Assembly (NCBI GenBank): GCA_964393615.1
Contig: CAYMUR010000010.1
Span: forward strand, 1-64,000
DNA: 64,000 bases
Source of the DNA: CAYMUR01 sp964393615
GTDB taxonomy: Bacteria; Planctomycetota; Planctomycetia; Pirellulales; Pirellulaceae
Reading direction: 5' to 3'
The stretch's first letter is position 1. Each line of letters opens with the position of its first letter. The notes beneath the pieces are model-generated. The model was not told the DNA's origin, did no database searches, and saw only the letters and a list, made by a program, of their open reading frames with translations. This document shows, in pieces, positions 47,101 to 56,729 of the stretch. Both the position numbers and the translations under genes were made by a program.

Positions 47101-50100
47101 AACCGGTGTAGCGGCCACATCGTTGGCAACCAATGTTCCGCCAACTCCATCGGTCCGCTCATACCAGGGGGCAGTATCTCCATAACTGAAGTCCAGTATG
47201 GTTTCTGCCAAGCCGGTTTCCAAACGTATCCGTTCACCATTGTTAGAAAGCCTTCCGGAATATTCACCAGCAATATTGATTCCTGCACCGTATCGTGATT
47301 CAAAAGCAGCCTGGTTGCGCACGACAAGAATGCGATCGCCACCAGCAAGTGCAGAGGTAGTTAACGGAAAGGTGTAGTTCACTCCTTCGGTGAACCTAAC
47401 TCCTCCCAATGCAATGGGTTGGCTACTGATGTTTACTAACTCAATGAACTCAAAGTCATCATCGTCAGTAAAACCAGCCCCTCGTTCGATCGATGTCGGA
47501 TCCACAGGGTGATAATTGATTTCGCTGATGCGCAACGACCCGACAATGTCATTGGTCACCGTACTGTTGATCACAATCGAATCTGTGCCAAGCACATTCC
47601 CCTGAAAATCATAGGCCTCCAATGTCAGCCAGAAACTGTTCGCTGCCCCTGGAATGGTCGTCTGCCAGGTATTGGCATAACTGGAACCTCCAGCTGCACT
47701 CCAGGTCAGGTCAAGCGGTTGATCACTGTTGGCTAGTCGGATCTGTTCGACATTCACCCAGCCTTCGCCCGTAATCGTTGCCGTATCACTTGAACCAACG
47801 TCCAGTGGATTACTGCTAGTGATGGCAAACGACACCTCAGGGGCAGCGTTTTGGATCTGGCTGGTGACGGAGCTCGCTCGCGAACCAAGCCAGCTTGCGT
47901 GCGAGTAATATTCACCGGTGAGCGACCCCAAATGCGCCGCCCACGGTGCAGCGTAGGACTGATTGAAAGACTGGTCAATCAAATCCAGCATATGACCATA
48001 ATAGCGGCGGAGGTTCTGTGGCCGCTTAGCAATCTGTGTCAGATTCCACTGGTTACTTCCAATCAGTTCCCCATGGGTGCTGCCATAGCCGTGGTCGTTG
48101 TCCCATGGCATGGCCACGACCTTCCCATCGCTGGGCCTGACATACATCATCAGGTTGTGTGCAAATTGAGCGCCCATGGTGTAGAAGTCACCCTCGCGAA
48201 TCAGCGCATTCATGGCCAAAGTTCGCAACCATGAATCCATGTCGATCAACTCCTCCATGGCAGTGTCCAGTGCGGAACCCGAGAAGTCGAATGCCTTGGC
48301 CATTTCGATAATGCGACTATAATCATCTCGATTACGATGATTCTTAATCAAGAAGTTCCAACGATAGTTTTCTTTATCATCCCCCAAATTGGAGATGTCG
48401 GTATTGGCTACGATTGCTGTGCTGAATAATGGCGCTGCATTTTTGAACCCTTCTGTCCCACCGAAAGTATTGGGAACCCAATTGATCGCCTCCAGTTCAA
48501 ACAATGTTCCATCACTACTTCCATAGGTCTCTTCCAGAAACGGGTTGTTGTAACGTGCTAATTCCATTACCACCGGACTGGTATGCTGGGACCTGGGCGC
48601 AATCAAATACCCCACATCATCGTACTGGCTGGCCAGTGCCCCGCCCGCCCGATTGATTAATGTCTTGGTGAGGATTTCGTCGTGGCCATGACCGGACATT
48701 AAAGCAGTGTTTCCGGATCCGTCAAATACGATGGTTTCCAAAACGCCGCGGAACGGTTGATGCGGATGGAATTGAATCTTGTAACTACCCTGCCGCTGGG
48801 GATTGTGACGACCATGTACGCTACCGACCAGACGAACCCCTACGTCGTAAAATACTTCATGGTTGTTATAAACAACGGTTGCTCCACGCAACTCATCGCT
48901 CTTGATTTTTGTGGTATCAAACAGCGCATTGGTCTCGGCCGTTGTCATGATGATACGAACCGTGTCAATGGGCCTGGTGGTCTCTTGCCCATCCTGAACC
49001 TGAATCATCGCGCGAGAATCGCTTCCATTGGCCGGAAACGTGGACACCGCACCCAACATGTCCTGGCCTTGGACATAAAACTGGATTTTACTGCTGGATG
49101 AATTGCCGGAAATGATCGCACTGTATTTTCCATTGCCTTGATGGTTCATGGCAGCGCTGGTGAACGAAGCACCGTTAACATTCCAAAACAGGGTCATCGA
49201 AGCGATAGTGTCAGGATCGTCGACCACGGTGGAAACCGTAATATTTTTACCGGCAGCCGGAAGGATCGGCGAATGCGACAATTCACGGTAGGTGGGCCCT
49301 GCATTGGCAGTGAACCTGGAATTCTGAACACCCGGAGTTCCATTGTCCAACGGCACCTTCAAAAGGTCGGTGCGCATCACACGCGAGACAAAAAATCGAC
49401 TGTTTAGTCGACTGCAACCAGTGAGCCACTTGGCACGCAACGAAATTTCATATTCTCTGCCGTTTTGTACGGAAACGAACGAGTTCCCTGCCTTGAGTGT
49501 CGTTTCAGCCAGGTTGCTGACGATATCATGTCGACCCGTGGCCCGAAGATGTAGGACCTTGTTACTCCCAGGATTGTCGGGATCATCGATCACGGTACCG
49601 TGATGATTTTCCATGATGCGCCATTTGCTGGGACTAGCACCGATCCAGTCCGATTCAAAAGTACCGTTCTGGATTAGCTCCCGATTGAGACCATCGGGGT
49701 CCTCGATGACATGAATATCGTCAATCAAGACTTCACCATCATTTAGCAGGCTAACAATGTATTCATTGAACCCGCTATTGGGACCCGTATCAGCATGCGC
49801 CGTATGACGCATCGTGTAGGTCTGCCACTCCGACTTGCTTGTTTCATCGCTAGCCGCCCAGGCTTCCGCCTGGGCATTGTCAGAATCCGGATCACGCAAC
49901 TCTAAACTCGATCCGCCGCCATCCGCAAACTGGGGCCAGCGGCCGCCGTCAAAATAATGCACCTCGTCGGCCGGGTTTTTGCTGGTGTCACGCAAAAGAA
50001 TCAAATCATCTTTATTGGATAAACGGCCCGAAAAATCACCTATGATCTTGCTGGCTACCTCGGGAAACTCTGTCCGCAAGGTGGCTGCGTCATTGGCCAC

Positions 50101-53100
50101 GACCAAATAATCATGCGGTCCAATTGATGTTCCAGTCGGGAAATCATAGCGGATGCCACCCGCCACTGACCAACCCGTTAAATCCACCGACTGCACTGCG
50201 TTACGATTGTACAGTTCAAACCACTCCTCGTTAATTTCGAGGTAACCCGAACTAGAAAAACCCGCCGTTATTTCTTTCCTCGCTGTTAACTCAACCGCCA
50301 TCACAATGTCGGAACTAGTGAGATTGATCTGGTGGACCTCCACCGACAAACGATTTGTACCGCTGACCAATTCGTTGGCAACGATCGAATGGGGATCAGT
50401 TGTGTTGGAAAACGTGGCATTGTTAATGGCAGTCGATGCGTAATCCCCCGCAAACACCGGACTGCCCATACTACCCGGCATGTTGTGCCGTGTCAGTTCG
50501 ACACCGTTGAGATAAAACACGGCTCCATCGTCAATCAGGTGACGAAGTTGCAGGTCGACGAAATCCGCGGGATCGCCTGAAAAGGTAAAATCTGTTTCAA
50601 AATAATATGTATTGACGAACGGAGTATTCAACGCCGGGTCTGTCAATTCCGTGCGAATGGCTTCCGGCAACGAACTCGATTCAAACCCTAAAGGAGCCGG
50701 CCCCTGAAACCAATTTACCGAATCAATCCCGTGTGCAACTTGCGCCCAACTGGAACCGAGATTCTGGCCAGATTGGTTGTAACGCCAGGGGGTTGATGCG
50801 TCGATTTCTACCAAGACTGTCGCAGCGTATTCATCAGGCACCCCATCAACAGATCCCTTACTGGGCTGATGGTGGAACATGATTTCATTGATGACCACAT
50901 CACTTTGAAATGCAAACTCATTGGCTGCTCCAGGTGTTGGCGCGGCGGGATAAAGCCAACGTCCCTCAGCGGTGCGCCCACGCAGGCGATTTGTCACTTC
51001 ACGAGCATCAATTAAACTTGTCTGACTAGCCGAATAAACAAATAATCTGTCGCCGGTCACAGCATCAAACCCCAACGTTTCTTCGGTTAAATGCAGAGTG
51101 CCGCCGGCGGGAAGCGATTCTGAGTCGAGCGTGTGCGAACCACCAGAAACTCCATCGGCAGTGACCACAACATCTGTCACATTGATCGGTTCGGAGCCAA
51201 CGTTCGCCAATTCCAGCCAAAACGTCGCATCGGTAGCCGGTGCTACCTCGTTAATCACCAGGGCATCGGTCAGATTAGCGACTGGCTCAAAGACTTGGGT
51301 CGCCGAAAGCGTGGGTTTGATGAGAAAAGTGTGGTCACTGGCAGACTCATTCAAGCCATGAATTGCCAGCAGGTTTTCACCATCGACTAGCTGCTGCAGA
51401 TGCGCCGACAGATCAAGCATTTCCCGACCGGTGTCTGTACCACCACTTCCTGAAAAGAACTGGACCTCGCTCAGACCGACAAAAATATCACCATTACCCT
51501 GGTCCAATCCGTGCGTGCTCTCTACGTCGATCAGCACATGTCGTGCCTGGGCACCCTGGAAGAGAACTTCGGTCACATTATCAAAACCATTAATTCCAGT
51601 GCCCTGTGGGATCGTAATGTCGCCTAGCAGCGTCCAATTGGCGGTGGAAGGATTGGTAGCAGGTGTTGGACTGACAGCATCAGAGTACCAGATCCGAGCA
51701 GCGCTCACCCCACGAAGAGTACACCTACCGGCAGGACAACTGCCGCGATTAATTTCATTGAATCCCCAAATCCACATTTTGTCCAACTCGGTCGATTGTC
51801 CCAAGTCGAAACTGATCCATTGATCAGCCTGTCTATTACCACTTGTCATCAGAGACATCATGCCGTGATCCACTTCGCTATCAATCTCTGGCACACCGTC
51901 ACCATCGACATCAATCCAATTCTGACCAGCAGCAGGCTTGTTGCTCCAGCTGGAAAATCCCGTTCCGTCGACCAAACGATAACTGTCGTAGGCTGGCGAA
52001 GCAAGATAACGCGCTGGTCCTGCCGTGACGCTGATATTGGAAACTGCCGGTCCGCCACCNNNNNNNNNNCTGCCTGGTTCCCCAACGGACTGGTAGCCCC
52101 AACGTAAGTGTTGATCAACGTGCTGTCGCCAGCAGCACCAGACTCACTGACTGTCGTAGTTGCCGTCGCGTTAAAAGCCAGGCTGACCGGCGCATTTTGT
52201 CGGCTAATTTCGGTACCGTTGAGGTATGCAACGTAACCGTCGTTGTAATCGACCGTCAATTCCAAGTCACTTAGGGTCGACGCATCATTCACATTGAACG
52301 GAATACGAATCAGGCTGGTCGCATTCCGAGTGTACATCTGAGACTCGATATCCCCCTGCGCATCGAGCTGGTCGGCAATCGATGTGCTACCCGAGGTGTC
52401 GAAACCAAGACCCACTGCTGCATCGAACCAGCCGCCAGCCGCCGCATCGTCAAAACCAGGTTCGTTCCATTCCACCGAGTTCCATGTCAAATTACCGGCC
52501 GAAGTAGGTACGCGAACGCGTACACTGCTGCCACTGTCGACATAGGTCGAGGTCACCGGCGGCAACAACGAGGGATCCGGGAAGTTATCCGCTCCAGGAG
52601 TTCCTCCGACCTGGGTACTGGCGCTCCAACTCTCAGGCAATTCGGAGTTGGTATGGATACTCGTTCGAGACAGAGAGGCACCGGAGCCATCAGCACCTAC
52701 CGGCCAATCTCCACCGTCGTCGTAATCCACCTGGCTCATACGACGACCCGCATGGGTAACCAGACGGAGTTCTTCACCGCCGTTACTGAGTTGTCCCTGA
52801 GAAAAGGGTCCCAGGGCGTCGGAAAAACTTCCCCCAGTGGCGAGTCCCGTGGGATCAGCTGCGACGACCAGGTAACCTCGTCCGTCAATGACGGTCGGAT
52901 CGGGAAACGTGTAGTCGATGCCGCCTTCGATGGACCATCCCGACAAGTCGATGTTAGTCGCGTTCTCGTTGTACAATTCCACGAACTCTAAAGTTTCGTC
53001 ACCAGCCGGATTGTACATGATCTCGTTGAATACGACTGTGGCATCCAGCACGATCCGGTTTTCGAGAGACTCATAACGACAGCGATGCCGAAACTTTCGC

Positions 53101-53168
53101 CGTAAGGCTGAGCCTCGCATATGAGTTGGTGAGTGTCGCTGAAAAGACCAGGCCGAAAACGGTGTCAT
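44131..53168 (-). CDS. Giant secreted lamin-tail/CotH-kinase-like protein with dockerin-like repeats (interrupted by N gap)
   Basis: About 3,000 residues, read from two open frames that join across ten Ns at 52060-52069; the frame change there is set by the arbitrary gap length. The N-terminus has RYESLENRIVLDAT, the LEPR-XLL-like motif of planctomycete exported proteins. Then come several lamin-tail domains (FNEIMYNPAGDETLEFVELY; INEIMFHHQP; ISEINYHPVD; ISEVHYHPRN), a discoidin-like DLGQS stretch after the gap, and a CotH kinase-like region with MPWDNDHGYG (about 48,085-48,113). Near the C-terminus are a P-domain-like LHVWDDTVNGN and four calcium-type repeats (NLNHDSQLNADD, DLNYDGEVNYDD, DTDLDQDLDSVD, NFDGDRDIDIND). 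CotH proteins are spore or surface kinases elsewhere; the activity here is inferred. ATG at 53120 is an alternative start. Confidence 0.85.
52060..52069. other. Assembly gap inside the CotH gene
   Basis: Ten Ns. The reading frames on both sides (ending LINTYVGATSPLGNQA before it, GGGPAVSNISV after it on the coding strand) are both open and both protein-like, so an unknown amount of coding sequence is missing and the gene is not truly broken. Confidence 0.95.
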
Positions 53169-53332
53169 GAAAAAAAAATCCTTGGAATCGACGATCGTAA
53201 GCGAATATGCCTGTCAAAAATTTTAAAGATAGATCCATGGCCATTATAGCTGAAATCAGCAATTTGGGGAAGAAATACCAGGCCCCGTCTCCTCTCTTCG
53301 CCGTTCTTCGGAGTCACTAAGATCGACTATTT

Positions 53333-54110
53333 GGGTGGCAACCGACAACAACACGTGATTCGAACCAGGTTGTCCCGTACCGTAGAAATTCCGGGCTATT
53401 TTCTTGTTCATAACCCGAACAACCAAGTCACAGTCGACACCAACAATCCCATCGCCGATGGTAGAAGTGCAGCAGGTATACTTTGTGCACTGGCAAGGTA
53501 AATGGTCGCGGTCGTCAAATCACCATTACGCGTGAGCGAACCAGGACTGTTCCCCTGTGACACAATCGCGTGATTGGACAGATTGCCCCCCACGGTGTGT
53601 CGACCACTGCATACCCTTGCCAGGGAGTCCATTGGCTCCCCGTGTCGAGGTGAAGTTTATTGTTCATGAACAACGTTCCAACTTCCGTTGTTTCAGTGCA
53701 TTACCATTCAAAGTGCGATCATTATTGAACGACAACCGCGCACTCGGATTCCCCACATTGACTCCTCTATTAGCCTGTCGGTTCACACGAATCTGAAACT
53801 CATGCCTTCCTTGCAGAATATTTACCAGCGGGTTTCTCGGCGTGTTGGCCACCAAGTGAAGAGCCCCTTGTCCGGCAAGCACATGGCCGCAAACATTATC
53901 ACGCGAAATGCCATTGGCCGATACTGTTTGGTTGAAAAACACCGTGTAATTGTCAGACGGCATTGTTCGTTGGTCATTTGCTGAATTGCATCCAAAGAGG
54001 CAGAGATTTGCAGCTTCGATTCATGCATGTTGTCTGGCCTGACTGAGCGAAGTATGTCATGGTTGGTGAATCTTTTGGCAGGAGTATGAGTACGGGATTT
54101 AGCAGGCATT
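53333..54110 (-). pseudogene. Decayed autotransporter-repeat/dockerin protein
   Basis: Minus-strand fragments in at least three frames spell out recognisable parts of a planctomycete autotransporter-associated beta-strand repeat protein. From 5' to 3': FNQTVSANGIS, GHVLAGQGALHLV, ARLSFNNDRTLNGNALK; then in a second frame VGTLFMNNKLHLDTGS; then SGRHTVGGNLSN and GNSPGSLTRNGDLT in a third; then GDGIVGVDCDLVV, a degenerate dockerin calcium loop. The order matches the family (repeats, PGNSPG motif, dockerin). Frameshifts near 53690, 53640 and 53480 and lost glycines indicate decay. The original was probably a secreted surface protein. It lies just upstream of the CotH gene on the same strand. Confidence 0.6.
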
Positions 54111-54200
54111 CGTGGTGGGTGAAATTTTAAAGACCGATCAACCGCCTGGGGCGATCAGATTCTGAGGGAGAGTGTTGCGTGCTTTCAAATTCAAATCTTT

Positions 54201-54242
54201 CCCGAGTGTTTTCGGAATTGGCCCGAGTGTTTTCAGAATTGG
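54201..54242. repeat. 21-bp tandem duplication
   Basis: CCCGAGTGTTTTCGGAATTGG followed directly by a copy with one change (CGG to CAG). It adjoins and overlaps the 55-base copy at the gap edge. The surrounding 54111-54859 holds no recognisable gene. Confidence 0.85.
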
Positions 54243-54445
54243 ATGGATTATAGGTCCGGTAAAAATTCATACCGGGAAATTATCTTATGGNNNNNNNNNN
54301 NNNNNNNNNNNNNNNNNNNNNNNNNNNNNNNNNNNNNNNNNNNNNNNNNNNNNNNNNNNNNNNNNNNNNNNNNNNNNNNNNNNNNNNNNNGAATTGGATG
54401 GATTATAGGTCCGGTAAAAATTCATACCGGGAAATTATCTTATGG
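54236..54445. repeat. 55-bp direct repeats flanking a 100-N gap
   Basis: The 55 bases at 54236-54290 are identical to 54391-54445, with 100 Ns (54291-54390) between. Identical ends of exactly this length are typical of two contigs that overlap by an assembly k-mer but were joined as a scaffold with Ns. The real sequence is probably a single copy with no gap. The copy contains a small hairpin, CCGGTA/TACCGG. Confidence 0.85.
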
Positions 54446-54859
54446 ATGTCTTTGGGTTTGCCATCTTTTGGTAAAATACCATTGCACGTAGCTGGGCATG
54501 AGGTTCGGGCAGGAAATCTGAGTCAAGTGGTTATAAGTTATTGAGTCAATGGCCAGATGGATGTGTTGAGCAAGGCAATTCGGTATTACGTTTAGTTCCA
54601 GTAAGGACCAAAAATGTGATGGCCAGGATGAGTCTACGACGCTTCATTGTTCTGGGAAGGGTCGTTATCTGGTGGCCTGCTCTGCCACAGGAAAAACGTA
54701 TGCGTGGCTGGGAGATTTCAGCTTGTTTTACCGCAATGATTGAAAAATGGGGTCGAATCAGAGTCATGCATTGTGGTGCCCACGGAGCTTGATTCGTCTG
54801 GTCCCTATCGGGATGGTTCGCTACAATTCCTGTCCAACGCTTAACGGGTGGGAGTTACA

Positions 54860-55861
54860 GTGCGGATTCTGATCGTCAAGACTTCATCGATGGGTGACGT
54901 TATTCATACGTTGCCTGCTGTCACCGATGCGGCGCGGGTGTTCCCCGACGCTCGTTTTGATTGGCTCGTAGAAGATACTTTTGCCGAAATACCGGCCTGG
55001 CATCCAGCCGTTGACCGAGTCATTCCTGTAGCACTTCGTCGGTGGAGAAGACAACCCTGGCAGTTTTTTGTGCGGAACGAATGGCGAGGATTTCTACATG
55101 AGTTGCGCACGCGACGATACGATTTAGTGATTGATGCCCAGGGGCTTATCAAGAGTGCATTGCTAACACGCTTTGTCAACGCGCCTGTTGTTGGGTTTGC
55201 CCGACATTCGGTTCGTGAGCCATTAGCGACGCTGGCTTATCGAACCCAAGTTAACGTACCGTACGAGATGCACGCGGTTGAGAGAACGCGTCACCTGTTT
55301 GCAAAATCACTGGACTATCCCTGTCCAGCAGATTTGGGGGACTATGGGCTGAGGGTTTTCGCAGATCCCAAACAGATTCGGACAGTGCAGCAAGTGGTCC
55401 TGGTGCATGCAACGACTCGTTCCGAGAAACATTGGCCTGAAGAGCATTGGCAGCAGTTGTGTTGGGATCTGTCCGAGTCGGGTTTTGCGGTGCGCCTGCC
55501 ATGGGCCACCACCGTTGACCGCGAGCGCGCTGAACGGATTGCCCGTTCTCACCAGCAAGCATCCGTATTGCCGAGGCTTTCGTTGAATGAGTTGGCTGTT
55601 GAATTGTTGGCGACGCAGGCAGTGGTAGCCGTTGACACTGGATTGGGCCATTTGGCGGCTGCTTTGGACGTACCGGCCCTATCCTTGTATGGGTGTACAT
55701 CACCCGGTCGTGTGGGGACGTACGGCACCAATCAGCGGCACCTCTGTGCCACGGACCATGCAGATAAAAACAGCTCGAACCGTTCTGCGTATCTGGGCCA
55801 CTTGACTTCCGACATGGTGCAACGTGTTCTTTTTAATGAGATATTGCGTAGGGCAGCATAA
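54860..55861 (+). CDS. waaC: Lipopolysaccharide heptosyltransferase I
   Basis: GT9-family enzyme adding the first heptose to Kdo in LPS inner core. 333 residues from GTG at 54860, where the product begins MRILIVKTSSMGDVIHTLPA, the family N-terminus; GGGAG lies seven bases upstream. A GTG at 54848 would add four residues. The donor-site region VDTGLGHLAAALDVPALSLYG is intact. It indicates an outer membrane with LPS. Another LPS-type transferase (GT2) lies 5 kb away. Soluble, cytosolic face of the inner membrane. Confidence 0.9.
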   Translation: MRILIVKTSSMGDVIHTLPAVTDAARVFPDARFDWLVEDTFAEIPAWHPAVDRVIPVALRRWRRQPWQFFVRNEWRGFLHELRTRRYDLVIDAQGLIKSALLTRFVNAPVVGFARHSVREPLATLAYRTQVNVPYEMHAVERTRHLFAKSLDYPCPADLGDYGLRVFADPKQIRTVQQVVLVHATTRSEKHWPEEHWQQLCWDLSESGFAVRLPWATTVDRERAERIARSHQQASVLPRLSLNELAVELLATQAVVAVDTGLGHLAAALDVPALSLYGCTSPGRVGTYGTNQRHLCATDHADKNSSNRSAYLGHLTSDMVQRVLFNEILRRAA

Positions 55862-55894
55862 TGAACTGGTACCCTTCCAAATTGTATTTGGCAC

Positions 55895-55926
55895 TGTTTA
55901 ACGTTTATGATGTTTAACGTTTATGA
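55895..55926. repeat. 16-bp tandem duplication
   Basis: TGTTTAACGTTTATGA occurs twice in direct succession between waaC and the cupin gene. No function is evident. Confidence 0.85.
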
Positions 55927-56091
55927 TGCACTATCTGAAATCGAACACTCGTGCCTGGATGACGTTTTGAGTTTTGCTTTACTGGATTCTTGCTGACGAC
56001 GAGGTCGTGATTTCTGGATACCTGCGTCGGAATGGATGTTCTGCTTGAGAAAGTCTTGTTTTAACGGGCGTTCAGCAATGAGCGGTAGATC

Positions 56092-56631
56092 ATGCAAAAC
56101 GTATTGAAAATTGGAGCAGGGTTTCAAGTTCCTGATGGTACGACGGTTCGATCTATCTTGGACCCGCAGTCGTCACTGCGCGAAGGCAGGGCGGTTATTG
56201 ACGACTTCAGTTTGGCGCTTGGTGAAATTCCACCGTTGACTGTTTCTCGAATTCATCTTCATCCGATCGTAACGCAATTGACGTGGGTGGTGAAAGGACA
56301 ATTGACGATCAAGATGAAAGAACCTGCATGCGACACTCCCTATACACTTGAGTTGAACGTAGGGGAAGGAGCGTTAACACGACCTGATACGTTTTTTCAG
56401 CTTTTTAATTCCGGTTCTGTTCCCTGTCAGGCTTTGTATTTTGTGACACCTGCGTTTATCTTTGAAACAGACGAAAAAGGGATCCTCGTTTACAGTGATG
56501 CGATTGTGTTCGAAGAGTCGTGGGAGGAATTGGCAGAATGCAAATGGTTGCTGGCGAAACAAACAGACCACAAAAGTTGGCAAGCCAAGCGTAAGCGAAT
56601 CCAGCAAGCATGGCAAGAAAAACAGGTTTAG
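56092..56631 (+). CDS. Cupin-domain protein
   Basis: 179 residues. A single small beta-barrel with SRIHLHPIVTQLTWVVKGQLTI and a second-motif region GALTRPDTFFQLFNSGSVPCQALYFV. The first motif keeps one histidine pair (HLHP), the second lacks the usual histidine, so metal binding is uncertain. The C-terminal ~40 residues are a charged helix (KWLLAKQTDHKSWQAKRKR). Many such cupins bind or signal small carbohydrates; no specific role is assigned. It is 230 bases after waaC and convergent with the FGE-like gene. Confidence 0.7.
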   Translation: MQNVLKIGAGFQVPDGTTVRSILDPQSSLREGRAVIDDFSLALGEIPPLTVSRIHLHPIVTQLTWVVKGQLTIKMKEPACDTPYTLELNVGEGALTRPDTFFQLFNSGSVPCQALYFVTPAFIFETDEKGILVYSDAIVFEESWEELAECKWLLAKQTDHKSWQAKRKRIQQAWQEKQV

Positions 56632-56729
56632 GATAGGCCAGAGTGGCTTACGGTCCGCACGGTAACAGCATCACGGTTTGTCCTGGCAGGTCCCGATGCA
56701 ATGTGCCCAGTCTTGTCTTTTGCCCTCGA

